Assembly: GCA_031262835.1 (NCBI GenBank)
Contig: JAISGY010000044.1
Coordinates: forward strand, 1-64,000
DNA: 64,000 nucleotides
Direction of reading: 5' to 3'
DNA from: Ruminococcus sp.
Lineage (GTDB): Bacteria > Bacillota > Clostridia > Oscillospirales > Ruminococcaceae
Shown one piece after another: positions 25,118 to 33,835 of the stretch (position 1 is its first letter; every line of letters starts with the position of its first letter). The notes beneath the pieces are model-generated. The model made no database searches and was not told the origin of the DNA. It was given only the letters and a program-made list of their open reading frames with translations. A program made the translations under genes and the position numbers.

Positions 25118-26211
25118 CTACTCAGAAAAAAATCGGTTGGGGACAGGCACTGTTAATCCTCCTCTGCTGTCGGTCATTCGGACTGATGACCTTTGTACCG
25201 CTCCTCTCCGAAGATTTTGCCGTTTCGGAACAGATGACAGCGGTAATTATTTCGGCAATATTGCAGCTTATAATATGTATACCGCTCCTTGTCTTCACGA
25301 AGAAATTCCCGCTTCTAAGCGTAACCGAAGCTGCCGGGCGAAAAAAGAACTTCATAGGATTTCTCCTTATCGCAATCTGCTTCTTGTTCTTTGTATGCGA
25401 AACAGCGGATTCGCTCCTGTCATTCCAGATTTTTCTGGGCGACAGATTCTTTAAAACCGCGAACCCGTATCTTTGGATCGGGATATTTCTCGTAATCTGC
25501 GTTTATTGCGCGATAATCGGTATCGAGGGGATTGCGCGTTCAAGCACCGCCGTTTTCGTTATCCTTCTCATGATGTTAATAATAATGGGGGTGACCTCCG
25601 CAAGGGATTTCGACCCTGTTAATATCTACGTAACCGCGCCGAAAGGTACCCTTATCTTCGCCGTAATTGACGAACTCGCGAAAAACGGCGAAATTGTTGC
25701 GCTTGCGTTTTTGTGCAAATATATCCCCGAGAAGATGAACAGAACCGTTTGCGGCTTGCTTATCGGGAAGGTTATCCTAACCCTTGCGGTATTGACGCTG
25801 ATTCAAGGTGTCTTGGGCGATTTTGCAATGCTGACCGACTATCCGTTCTTGGCTGTCGGGGCGTACGCCGGGGTGAACTTTTTGCAGCGCGCCGACGCGG
25901 TCTATTTAGTGGTCTGGACGATGACAGCGGTACTCAAGACCGCGCTTTATATCAACATCTGCGCGGGGCTTATAACGGAATGTTTCCCGAAACTTCGCGG
26001 AAGCGCGGCAATTTCAGCGGCAATAATCTACCTTGTCGCCCTGCCCTTCTTGAAGGTGAACACCACCCTCTTTGCCGTCTACGGCAGTTTACCCTTCGTT
26101 ATCGCGCAGGTTGTAATTGTCCTCATTGCACCGATTGCAGAACTTATTGTTATGAGAAAGGAGAAACATGAGAAGATTACTTCCGATATTTCTTATAATG
26201 GTAATATTTAG
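25114..26211 (+). CDS. gerAB: Spore germination protein GerAB-type permease
   Basis: A 365-residue membrane protein of the endospore germination permease family (APC superfamily), which in Ger receptors binds the germinant amino acid. Ten hydrophobic segments, with the family's N-terminal IGWGQALLILLCC region shortened. Translation is coupled to gerAA (ATGA overlap) and to gerAC, whose start lies 44 bases before this stop codon. Germinant identity cannot be predicted. Confidence 0.92.
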   Translation: MTTQKKIGWGQALLILLCCRSFGLMTFVPLLSEDFAVSEQMTAVIISAILQLIICIPLLVFTKKFPLLSVTEAAGRKKNFIGFLLIAICFLFFVCETADSLLSFQIFLGDRFFKTANPYLWIGIFLVICVYCAIIGIEGIARSSTAVFVILLMMLIIMGVTSARDFDPVNIYVTAPKGTLIFAVIDELAKNGEIVALAFLCKYIPEKMNRTVCGLLIGKVILTLAVLTLIQGVLGDFAMLTDYPFLAVGAYAGVNFLQRADAVYLVVWTMTAVLKTALYINICAGLITECFPKLRGSAAISAAIIYLVALPFLKVNTTLFAVYGSLPFVIAQVVIVLIAPIAELIVMRKEKHEKITSDISYNGNI

Positions 26212-27166
26212 CGGCTGCGCGGCGGCGGGGTTGCAGGTTAACGAGCGCGCATTTGTACAGCTCTTCGGCATGGAAAAAGAGGGCGAAACCTATCGCGTGT
26301 TTATGCAGCTCCTTGAAAACGAGACAGTAGAGGGCGAGGGGATAACCATCTTGGGCGCAGTCGCCGACGCGGAACTGAAGCAGGGGAAGAAGCTATTTTT
26401 AGGGCAGATGAAGCTCTTTGTAATGGGGGGCGGGCTTTCCGACCTCTCGGAGGAACTGAACGTCTTTTTATCGGGGGATATCTGCCCCGCCTGTCCGATA
26501 CTCTATTCGGAAGAACCGGGGGAGATTATAACCTCCGATGTACCGGCGGAAGAGATTTTAGCGGAGCTTAATGTATATTCCTCCCAAGGCAAAAGCGTCC
26601 TAACCCCTCTTACGGAGATTGCCGCAAAATCAGCCGGCAAATTTACCTCTGCGGCGGTGCCGAGGGTTGTCTTTCAAGATGAAAAAATCGCCTTTGACGG
26701 TTTGGTATTAATTGCAAAGAGCGGCATAATCGGAACGCTCACAAACAATGATGCCCTCGGGGTAAAACTGCTTTGCGGCGGAATTGAGAGTGCGGACAGG
26801 ATTACAGTTTCGCTTATAATAGGCGGGGAAAGGGTTTCAGGGGAGATACTTGATATTAAGGTTAAGCCGGAAGTCACTCTGCTTGACGGTGTGCTTGTCC
26901 TTCGCGAACGGATTATGATTCGCGCGGACATAACCGAAAAGCCAACCTTTATGAGTGATGCTGTTGCACTTGAAGCGATTAACGTCTATGTAGAGCGTGC
27001 TGTTGCTGAAGCCTATTTTGCAACCGTGCAGAATCTTAATACCGATGTTTTCGGCTTAGGGAAGCTTGTGAGGAAGCATTTGGGCGAATTTTACGACAAT
27101 TACGAAAGCAATCCGCAGTTTTACAGGCAAAACAGTATCATTGATATAGAAACAGAGACAATATAA
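26168..27166 (+). CDS. gerAC: Spore germination lipoprotein GerAC-type subunit
   Basis: A 332-residue Ger(x)C lipoprotein: signal peptide with lipobox FSGC, Cys 17 for lipidation. Ger(x)C proteins are the peripheral C subunit of the receptor. Seen: VNERAFVQLFGMEKEGETYRVFMQ at the N-terminus, ILAELNVYSSQGKS, and the C-terminal helix-strand domain ending DIETETI. AAGGAG precedes the ATG. Its 5' end overlaps gerAB by 44 bases in another frame. Confidence 0.92.
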   Translation: MRRLLPIFLIMVIFSGCAAAGLQVNERAFVQLFGMEKEGETYRVFMQLLENETVEGEGITILGAVADAELKQGKKLFLGQMKLFVMGGGLSDLSEELNVFLSGDICPACPILYSEEPGEIITSDVPAEEILAELNVYSSQGKSVLTPLTEIAAKSAGKFTSAAVPRVVFQDEKIAFDGLVLIAKSGIIGTLTNNDALGVKLLCGGIESADRITVSLIIGGERVSGEILDIKVKPEVTLLDGVLVLRERIMIRADITEKPTFMSDAVALEAINVYVERAVAEAYFATVQNLNTDVFGLGKLVRKHLGEFYDNYESNPQFYRQNSIIDIETETI

Positions 27167-27168
27167 AA

Positions 27169-27200
27169 ATCGCGGCGATTAAAGTCGCCGCGATAGTTTT
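27169..27200. terminator. Bidirectional intrinsic terminator
   Basis: A 10-bp stem ATCGCGGCGA (27169-27178) with TCGCCGCGAT (27185-27194), a 6-base loop, and T-runs on both sides. It ends the gerA operon and the convergent ferredoxin gene. Confidence 0.88.
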
Positions 27201-27208
27201 CTTCGGTC

Positions 27209-27382
27209 TTAGTCAGCAGAAGCCGGAGCGGAAACAGGGCAAACGTCTGCGCACGCGCCGCAGTCAATGCACTTTTCGGGATCAACCACATAGAGAGAAT
27301 CGCCCTCGGAGATAGCGTCATTGGGGCAAGCATCTGCGCAAGCACCGCAGGAAATACATTCGTCGCCGATTTTATATGCCAT
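27209..27382 (-). CDS. 2[4Fe-4S] ferredoxin
   Basis: A 57-residue clostridial-type ferredoxin with two CxxCxxCxxxCP clusters (ISCGACADACP and IDCGACADVCP), a cytosolic electron carrier for pyruvate oxidoreductase, hydrogenase and similar enzymes. GAGGTG precedes the ATG at 27382; the upstream ATG at 27421 is not supported, because the promoter -10 is at 27446-27451. A lone gene. Confidence 0.95.
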   Translation of the reverse strand: MAYKIGDECISCGACADACPNDAISEGDSLYVVDPEKCIDCGACADVCPVSAPASAD

Positions 27383-27445
27383 AAGTAGCACCTCATTCAG
27401 TTTATTTACCATAATAAGCAAGTTTAATTGCCTATCTACTGTAAT

Positions 27446-27474
27446 AGTTTAACCTATTATTAAGAAAAAATCAA
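27446..27474 (-). promoter_or_regulatory. Sigma-A-type promoter for the ferredoxin
   Basis: TTGATT (27469-27474), 17-base spacer, TAAACT (27446-27451) on the minus strand. Confidence 0.75.
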
Positions 27475-27519
27475 GTGTTTTTTTAAAATTTCATAAAAAA
27501 GTCACAAGTTTGAGCCGGG

Positions 27520-27551
27520 ACAAGTTACAGCCTTGACAAGTTACAGCCTTG
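27520..27551. repeat. Tandem 16-bp direct repeat across the nspC stop codon
   Basis: ACAAGTTACAGCCTTG occurs at 27520-27535 and 27536-27551 as two exact copies, plus a partial third start. The second copy contains the stop codon of nspC (27541-27543). Confidence 0.85.
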
Positions 27552-28674
27552 ACATGAAATCGCGGTAGTTGAATTTCCGCGCCGTGATATATTCGTTGTC
27601 GATTGTCTTAAATATTATAGAGGGGAGCTTCATGCCGTTGAAGGTGTTGTTCTTAACCATGGTGTAGATTGCCATGTCGCAGAATACTACTTCATCGCCG
27701 CGAATAAGCGGTTCTTTAAAGGAGTATTCACCCATAACGTCCCCCGCAAGACAGGTCCCGCCGGCAAGGATATAGCTGTGCGGCAAAGCCCCGGGTACAC
27801 CCGCGCCGATAACCTCCGGGCGGTACGGCATCTCGAGCACGTCCGGCATATGGCAAGCCGCCGACGCGTCAAGGATAGCAATCTCCTTATCCTTAGCACG
27901 GATAACGTCAAGTACCCTCGTGACTAAAAACCCCGCGTTCTGCGCGACAGCCTCTCCCGGTTCAAGATAAACATCAACGTCGAATTCCTGTCGGAAAGCC
28001 GTCACAAGTGACACAAGCTTCCCTATATCGTAGCCTTTTTCGGTTATCCTCTGACCGCCGCCGAAATTAACCCAGTTAACGGCGTGAAGATATTTTGAAA
28101 AGTTCTTCTTTACAGCCGAAAGCGTTCGTTCAAGCACTTCCGCGCCCTGTTCGCACATGGTATGGAAATGAAGCCCCGTTATCGCCTCCGGGAGTCGGTC
28201 CGGCATATCCGAAAGCCTCGTCCCGAGCCTTGAATACTCAGAGCATGGATTGTAAATCTCATGCGCAATTTCGGAATACTCCGGGTTAATCCGTAACCCG
28301 ATTTCTTTCTTCTTGTCGGATTTTTTTATCTCCGGGTAGAAAAGCTTAAACTGACCCATGTTGTTGAAGACAATGTGGTCGCATATCTTAACAATATGGG
28401 GGAAATCTTCCGGGTTATACGCCGGCGAATAGATATGGTTCTCTCTCCCCGGCATCTTGTCATACGCAAGCTCCGCCTCATATACCCCCGAAGCACAGGT
28501 CCCGTCCAAAAAGTCACTCATAAGAGGGTACATCGAATACGCCGAAAACGCCTTTTGCGCAAGAAGAATTTTACAACCGGAACGTGTCGCAACGTCCTTC
28601 AAAATCCCCAAATTGCTAAAAAGCAGGTTTTCATCAATTACATACGCCGGCGTTTTAAACGGGTAACGTTCCAT
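27541..28674 (-). CDS. nspC: Carboxynorspermidine decarboxylase
   Basis: A 377-residue fold-III PLP decarboxylase (alanine racemase barrel plus beta domain) that makes norspermidine or spermidine from the carboxy precursor in the cytosol. Seen: LLAQKAFSAY with the PLP Lys at 41, HFHTMCEQ, GGGQRIT, and LEPGEAV, matching the family. The usual partner, carboxynorspermidine dehydrogenase, is not in the window. It follows DUF896 by 5 bases in the ackA operon; the ribosome site (GAGAAC) is weak. Confidence 0.9.
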   Translation of the reverse strand: MERYPFKTPAYVIDENLLFSNLGILKDVATRSGCKILLAQKAFSAYSMYPLMSDFLDGTCASGVYEAELAYDKMPGRENHIYSPAYNPEDFPHIVKICDHIVFNNMGQFKLFYPEIKKSDKKKEIGLRINPEYSEIAHEIYNPCSEYSRLGTRLSDMPDRLPEAITGLHFHTMCEQGAEVLERTLSAVKKNFSKYLHAVNWVNFGGGQRITEKGYDIGKLVSLVTAFRQEFDVDVYLEPGEAVAQNAGFLVTRVLDVIRAKDKEIAILDASAACHMPDVLEMPYRPEVIGAGVPGALPHSYILAGGTCLAGDVMGEYSFKEPLIRGDEVVFCDMAIYTMVKNNTFNGMKLPSIIFKTIDNEYITARKFNYRDFMSRL

Positions 28675-28679
28675 AGAGG

Positions 28680-28865
28680 TTAGTTCTCGCTTTTGTTTTT
28701 CGGTTCGTACTTGTAGCCCATCAGTTGGGATTCAAGGTTGCGCTTCATTGCGCTGCGATAGTCTTCGCGAAGCCTTGCTTGCTCCTCCTTTTCATCGGGT
28801 GAGAGAGGGGAAAACTTCGCCTTTCTTGCAAGCTCGTTAATACGGGCAATCTGTATATCCGTCAT
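28680..28865 (-). CDS. DUF896 (YnzC-like) protein
   Basis: A 61-residue DUF896 protein, a two-helix cytosolic family of unknown function near SOS genes in Bacillus. Seen: INELARKAKFSPLSPDEKEEQARLR, the whole conserved helix pair. Its ATG overlaps the ackA stop (TAATG), so translation is coupled. Confidence 0.9.
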   Translation of the reverse strand: MTDIQIARINELARKAKFSPLSPDEKEEQARLREDYRSAMKRNLESQLMGYKYEPKNKSEN

Positions 28866-30052
28866 TATGATAAAAGCGCAAGCGTGTCGCGTGCAATAAG
28901 GAGTTCCTCATTTGTCGGAACAACCCACACATCCGTTTTTCCGCAGGAGATTTTCTTAAGCTCGCCGCGGCATTTATTCGCCTGCTCGTCAATCTTTATT
29001 CCGAGGAACTCAAGCCCCTCGCATGAATTTTCTCGAACATCGGTAGCGTTTTCGCCGATTCCTCCCGTAAAGAGAACAGCGTCCAAACCGCCCATTGCGG
29101 CAGCGTAAGCCCCGATATATTTACGAATCTGATAAGAAAGCATCTTCTTAGCAAGGATAGCGCGCTTGTTCCCGCTATCGGCAGCTTCGCCCACATCGCG
29201 GTTGTCGGAAGAAACGCCTGAAATGCCGAGCAGTCCCGATTTCTTGTTCATATAGTCGGACATTTCGGCAGGGGTGAAGCCGTGTTTTTCCATGACATAG
29301 GTTACGGCGGACGGGTCAACCGCACCTGTACGCGTCCCCATTAAGAGACCGTCAAGAGGCGTGAATCCCATAGTTGTATCGACCGATTCGCCGCCCTTTA
29401 CGGCGGTTATCGAAGAACCGTTCCCGAGATGACAGGAAACAATCTTAAGGTCCTTAATATCCTTCCCCATAGCCTTCGCAAGCGCGGCGGAAACGAAGCG
29501 GTGAGAAGTCCCGTGGAAGCCGTAACGGCGAACCTTCAAGTTTTCGTAATCTTCATAGGGGAGCCCGAACATGAACGCCTCTTCGGGCATTGTCTGATGG
29601 AAAGCGGTGTCGAATACAACCGCCTGCGGAACCGTCTCCGGCAGCACCTTCTTACAAGCCCAAAGTGCCAGCGCGTGGGGGTGGTTATGCACCGGCGCAA
29701 GTTCCTTGAGGTCGTCGATTTTCTGTATAATTTCGTCTGTAACAATAACCGTTTTCGAGAAGATTTCCGCACCCTGTACGATACGGTGTCCGACAGCCGC
29801 AATCTCGCCCATCGAGCCGATAACCTTCGCGTCCGATTCGGTTAAAACCCAAACAAGCTTCTCGAAAGCTTCGGTGTGTGTTGGGAAGTCGTGGTCTGCG
29901 TCATAAACCCTGCCGTCGGAGGCAGTGTGCTTGATGTGTCCGCCGATACCGATTCTGTCGGCGTTGCCTTTTGCCAAGACGCTCTCGTCGTTCATATCAA
30001 GAAGCTGATACTTAAGGCTCGAACTCCCGGCATTGATTACTAAAATTAACAT
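28865..30052 (-). CDS. ackA: Acetate kinase
   Basis: A 395-residue acetate kinase (acetyl phosphate + ADP to acetate + ATP), key for fermentative ATP. Seen: VINAGSSSLKYQLLD at the start, CHLGNGSSITAV, MGFTPLDGLLMGTRTGAVDP and FTGGIGENA, all diagnostic. The ATG at 30052 is chosen over the one at 30085 because GGGTG precedes it and the homology starts there. Phosphate acetyltransferase is not adjacent. First gene of the ackA-DUF896-nspC operon. Confidence 0.96.
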   Translation of the reverse strand: MLILVINAGSSSLKYQLLDMNDESVLAKGNADRIGIGGHIKHTASDGRVYDADHDFPTHTEAFEKLVWVLTESDAKVIGSMGEIAAVGHRIVQGAEIFSKTVIVTDEIIQKIDDLKELAPVHNHPHALALWACKKVLPETVPQAVVFDTAFHQTMPEEAFMFGLPYEDYENLKVRRYGFHGTSHRFVSAALAKAMGKDIKDLKIVSCHLGNGSSITAVKGGESVDTTMGFTPLDGLLMGTRTGAVDPSAVTYVMEKHGFTPAEMSDYMNKKSGLLGISGVSSDNRDVGEAADSGNKRAILAKKMLSYQIRKYIGAYAAAMGGLDAVLFTGGIGENATDVRENSCEGLEFLGIKIDEQANKCRGELKKISCGKTDVWVVPTNEELLIARDTLALLS

Positions 30053-30103
30053 ATATCTTTCACCCATTCCGAGTTTTTTTAACATTGTAAACCCTAAAGA
30101 ATA

Positions 30104-30132
30104 ATTATACCACTAAAATATTAATAAATCAA
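30104..30132 (-). promoter_or_regulatory. Sigma-A-type promoter for ackA-DUF896-nspC
   Basis: TTGATT (30127-30132), 17-base spacer, TATAAT (30104-30109) on the minus strand. Confidence 0.82.
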
Positions 30133-30189
30133 TTTAATGGTATAAACTTAAAGAAAAAATTACTTTTTGTCCAAATTTAGGACATATAT

Positions 30190-30786
30190 CTAATTATAAA
30201 GCTGTTCACAAGCGGTAATAATGTACCCGCGTTCATTAAATGTATTAATCTGTGCATCGCGAATGTTGTAGATGTCAATGTGACGAATCATCTGCGCGAG
30301 AGTTGAACCCTTCATCTTTATGTAGGATTCTTTAAGTGTCCAAATGCGGAAAAATTCCTCATCCTTTATCGGTGCGGAGTCGAGCATAGCCCGCTCGTGG
30401 TCGGTAAAAAAGCGTTTCGGCAGTCTTATGTCATAGTTTTTAACTCTCTCAACGTCAATACCGACGGGCTTGTTGCTGTGGACGAAGGCAATACAGCCTT
30501 CGGAGTGCGAAATGTTAAAATGAAAGTTTTCAATGTCCGCCAAGGAAGGCTTGCCGTTTTCGTTGTAGACGAAAGATTGCTCCTTTTCGGGAATCCCCGT
30601 AATCTTCGCGATACATTCACGCGCAAAAACCGCCGCCATGAGCGAGATTACCTTGCTGTGCGGGGAGTGGAGACGCAGGATTTTTTCGCGCCGCTCAAAT
30701 GAAAGGTGCTCGAAATAGTCCTCGTATTCCGCCGGAATCTCTGTTAAGTCCGGGTCAACTTCCGGAAAAAACGTCTTAATAATCAT
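30190..30786 (-). CDS. 4'-phosphopantetheinyl transferase, Sfp type
   Basis: A 198-residue Sfp-superfamily enzyme that moves phosphopantetheine from CoA to a carrier protein Ser. Seen: FNISHSEGCIAFV, VGIDVERV (Mg-binding Asp/Glu) and FFRIWTLKESYIKMKG, the family triad. No NRPS, PKS or carrier protein gene is in the window, so it probably acts on fatty-acid ACP or distant clusters. AGAGG precedes the ATG. Last gene of the recD2-to-sfp minus-strand run, 11 bases after pgsA. Confidence 0.9.
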   Translation of the reverse strand: MIIKTFFPEVDPDLTEIPAEYEDYFEHLSFERREKILRLHSPHSKVISLMAAVFARECIAKITGIPEKEQSFVYNENGKPSLADIENFHFNISHSEGCIAFVHSNKPVGIDVERVKNYDIRLPKRFFTDHERAMLDSAPIKDEEFFRIWTLKESYIKMKGSTLAQMIRHIDIYNIRDAQINTFNERGYIITACEQLYN

Positions 30787-30796
30787 TGGGAATCCT

Positions 30797-31462
30797 CTAC
30801 ATATCGGAAATATATTTTTTATAGGCGTTAAGGTAGATAAGCCCAGAAATGACGGTTAACACTACCGATATCCAAAGCATTATCGTGAAGATTAATGAAA
30901 GCGTGTCATTAAGCCCGGTGTTGCCGCTGTCCATCATTATGAGTGAAACAAGTATGAATATAATTGTTACCATAGTGAAAGCGGTTTTAAGCTTGCCCCA
31001 AATACCCGCCGAGACAACGACACCCTTATCGGCAACAACAAGCCGCAGCCCCGAAACCATGAATTCGCGGGCAAGGATAATTATAACCGGAATCGGATTG
31101 ACAAGCCCGAGGTAGCAGAAGCAGACGAGAGCCGCCGCGACTAAAATTTTATCGGCGAGTGGGTCGGCAAACTTCCCGAAGGTCGTTTCAAGGTCATATT
31201 CGCGGGAGATATAGCCGTCCAAGAAGTCGGTTATGCTTGCAGCGACAAATATTATCAGCGCGATAATGTCATTAATCCGCAGGCTGAAAACACCGAAATC
31301 AATACATAAAAACACCGCGAAAAAGGGTACAAGAATAATGCGAAGCATCGTCAATCTGTTTGGAAGGTTCATGCCGAATCGCTTGTTAACGGGCGGGACA
31401 TCTGAAAAATCCTCTATAACAACCGACTCTTCGGAAGGGTTTGAGTTATTTTTATCTGACAT
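30797..31462 (-). CDS. pgsA: CDP-diacylglycerol-glycerol-3-phosphate 3-phosphatidyltransferase
   Basis: A 221-residue membrane enzyme that forms phosphatidylglycerol phosphate, the first step to PG. Seen: the CDP-alcohol phosphatidyltransferase motif DGYISREYDLETTFGKFAD (D-G-x2-x-R-x8-G-x3-D, the last Asp followed by PLAD), and about five membrane segments. A cytosolic N-terminal tail of about 30 residues (acidic, Asn/Ser-rich) precedes the conserved start at LPNRLTMLRI. CAGAGG precedes the ATG. Confidence 0.93.
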   Translation of the reverse strand: MSDKNNSNPSEESVVIEDFSDVPPVNKRFGMNLPNRLTMLRIILVPFFAVFLCIDFGVFSLRINDIIALIIFVAASITDFLDGYISREYDLETTFGKFADPLADKILVAAALVCFCYLGLVNPIPVIIILAREFMVSGLRLVVADKGVVVSAGIWGKLKTAFTMVTIIFILVSLIMMDSGNTGLNDTLSLIFTIMLWISVVLTVISGLIYLNAYKKYISDM

Positions 31463-31477
31463 ATTTACCTCTGTTTT

Positions 31478-32803
31478 TTAGTCGTTTCGGAATCCCAAAA
31501 GGTCAAGGTCGAGCGTTTCGGTAATACGAACGGTTACAAAGTCGCCGGGGTAGGGTTTGTCGTCCGGCTCTGTTGTGAAAAATACCTTCCCGTCAATATC
31601 GGGAGCATCCATGTATGACCGCCCGAAGAAACATTCTGCATAGCGGTCGAAACCCTCGGTAAGTACAATAATATCCTTGTCAAGATACTTGTTGTTAGCC
31701 TCTGCCATAATAACATTTTGCGTGTCCATAATTATTTCGGCGCGTCTGTTCTTAATCTCATCGTCAATCTGTTCCGGGAATTCAGCGGCAGGCGTTCCTT
31801 CCTCCGCAGAATAGGGGAAACAGCCGAGCCTGTCGAACTTCATGCCGCCGACGAATTCACAAAGGCGGTTAAAATTCTCTTCGGTCTCTCCCGGGAAGCC
31901 CGTAATAAGAGTTGTGCGGAGGATTATCCCGGGGATACTTGCTCGAAGTTTTGCGACAAGAGCGCGCAGACTCTGTTCATCGCCCGGTCGGTTCATACGC
32001 CTTAAAATTTCTCCGTCGCAGTGTTGAATAGGAATGTCGAGGTATTTTACAATCTTGTCCGTCTTGTTTATCGTTTCGATAAGGCGGTCGGTAATCCGTT
32101 CGGGGTAGCAATAAAGCAGGCGAATCCACTGTATGCCGGGGGTCTCCGCGATTTTTTCGAGAAGCTCGGGGAGCTTACATTCAGAGTATAAATCCTCCCC
32201 ATAGCGCGTGATATCCTGTGCGATAATGTTAAGCTCTTTAACGCCGCTTCGGGCAAGTTCCGCCGCCTCTTTAAGGAGCGTTTCCGGCGGAACGCTTCGC
32301 ATCTTTCCGCGGATTGAAGGTATTGCGCAATACGAGCAGCGGTTGTCGCAGCCCTCCGCAATCTTAAGGTAAGAATAAAAACTAAGCGTCCCCGAAATCC
32401 GCCCGCCCGAGAGCGGGAGGTTACATTTATCGCCTGCAAAGAGCTTCGGTGAGTCGTCAAGCGAGGCAATAATGTCGGCGATTTTGTCCTCCGACCCAAG
32501 CCCGACAACCGCGTCTGCTTCGGGGAATTCGACAAGGAGTTCCTCTTTATAACGCTCCGCAAGACAGCCTGTAATGACGATACGCTTTACCTTACCCTCT
32601 TTTTTAAGGGAAACAAATTCGAGTATCGTTTCGATAGCCTCTTCCTTCGCCGACTGTATAAACCCGCAGGTGTTAATTATCGCAACATCGGCAAGTGCCG
32701 CGTCAGCCTCAAGCTCAAACTTCCCGTGAAGCTTATAGAGCATCCGTTCCGAATCGACCAAATTTTTTGAACAACCGAGTGAGACAATACCAACTTTAAT
32801 CAT
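31478..32803 (-). CDS. rimO: Ribosomal protein S12 methylthiotransferase RimO
   Basis: A 441-residue radical-SAM enzyme that methylthiolates the conserved Asp of ribosomal protein S12. Domains in order: N-terminal UPF0004 (VSLGCSKNLVDSE, then INTCGF and ITGCLAERY with the three Cys of the auxiliary cluster), the radical SAM core with CDNRCSYCAIP, and a C-terminal TRAM domain (DFVTVRITETLDLDLLG). AAAGG precedes the ATG. It sits 10 bases after mreB. Confidence 0.95.
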   Translation of the reverse strand: MIKVGIVSLGCSKNLVDSERMLYKLHGKFELEADAALADVAIINTCGFIQSAKEEAIETILEFVSLKKEGKVKRIVITGCLAERYKEELLVEFPEADAVVGLGSEDKIADIIASLDDSPKLFAGDKCNLPLSGGRISGTLSFYSYLKIAEGCDNRCSYCAIPSIRGKMRSVPPETLLKEAAELARSGVKELNIIAQDITRYGEDLYSECKLPELLEKIAETPGIQWIRLLYCYPERITDRLIETINKTDKIVKYLDIPIQHCDGEILRRMNRPGDEQSLRALVAKLRASIPGIILRTTLITGFPGETEENFNRLCEFVGGMKFDRLGCFPYSAEEGTPAAEFPEQIDDEIKNRRAEIIMDTQNVIMAEANNKYLDKDIIVLTEGFDRYAECFFGRSYMDAPDIDGKVFFTTEPDDKPYPGDFVTVRITETLDLDLLGFRND

Positions 32804-32812
32804 ATAAAACCT

Positions 32813-33817
32813 TTATTTCAACATCGAAATGTATTCAAATCCGTCAAGTAAACTTTCAATCTTAGTGAATGCTTTCATCGCGCCATTTGCAACGCAGTCA
32901 AGGGGTCTGTTCGCGACGATACATGGCGCGTGAAGCTCTGTTGTGAGATATTCGGGTAAACCTCCGAGGAGAGCACCGCCCCCGGTGAGGTATATGCCGT
33001 TTTCAAATATGTCTGCGACGAGTTCGGGCGGGGTCTGTTCAAGCACCGATTTTGCGCAGAAGACTATTTCCGAAACGGTGTCGATAATTGCTTCATATAT
33101 GTCAAAATCGGAAATTTCAACCTTTTCGGGCAAGCCTCTGACGATGTGTCGTCCCTTTACGGCGAAACGCTTTGAGCCGTCCGGCTGAAAGATGTTTGTA
33201 ATCGCAATCTTTGCGGCTTCGGCGGTCTTTTCGCCGATAAGGAGCTTGTAGCGGCTGCTTAAAAACTTAACGATAGCCTTGTCAAGCTTGTTCCCCGCAA
33301 CTCGAACCGACTGTCTTACAACAATTCCGTTCATCGAGACGACGGCAATGTCGGTTGTTCCGCCGCCGAAGTCGATAACCATGTTGCCGTTCGGGCGGCT
33401 TATGTCAGCACCCGCGCCGATTAGAGCAGCGAGCGGTTCTTCAAGAAGCCAAACCTTTTTCGCCCCGGCGGTTTTAGCGGCTTCGACGACTGCGCGGTTT
33501 TCAACATCCGTAATGGAGGAGGGTATGCACATTATAATGTCGGGCATGAGGAGCTGTTTCCCGGTTACGCGTTCGATAAAATGCTGAATCATGGTCTGTG
33601 TCATGTTGTGGTCGGAGATAACGCCGTCTTCGAGGGGGCGTATGACTGTAATGTAGTCGGGGGTTTTCCCCTCCATGCGATACGCTTCGCGCCCGACTGC
33701 GATAACCTCGGCAGTCTTCTTGTTGTACGCGATGCAAGACGGCTCGTTAAGAACAATCCCGCGCCCGCTCATGGTTATTATTATGTTTACGGTACCAAGG
33801 TCAATACCTATATCCAT
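32813..33817 (-). CDS. MreB/Mbl family rod-shape protein
   Basis: A 334-residue bacterial actin that forms filaments on the inner membrane and guides cell-wall synthesis. Seen: DLGTVNIIITM (phosphate 1), DFGGGTTDIAVVS (phosphate 2) and LTGGGALLGGL (adenosine). It is away from mreC-mreD and lies in a comF-rimO operon, which fits an Mbl- or MreBH-like extra copy; which one cannot be decided. CGGAGT precedes the ATG. Confidence 0.92.
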   Translation of the reverse strand: MDIGIDLGTVNIIITMSGRGIVLNEPSCIAYNKKTAEVIAVGREAYRMEGKTPDYITVIRPLEDGVISDHNMTQTMIQHFIERVTGKQLLMPDIIMCIPSSITDVENRAVVEAAKTAGAKKVWLLEEPLAALIGAGADISRPNGNMVIDFGGGTTDIAVVSMNGIVVRQSVRVAGNKLDKAIVKFLSSRYKLLIGEKTAEAAKIAITNIFQPDGSKRFAVKGRHIVRGLPEKVEISDFDIYEAIIDTVSEIVFCAKSVLEQTPPELVADIFENGIYLTGGGALLGGLPEYLTTELHAPCIVANRPLDCVANGAMKAFTKIESLLDGFEYISMLK

Positions 33818-33835
33818 CTATAAACTCCGAACTGT

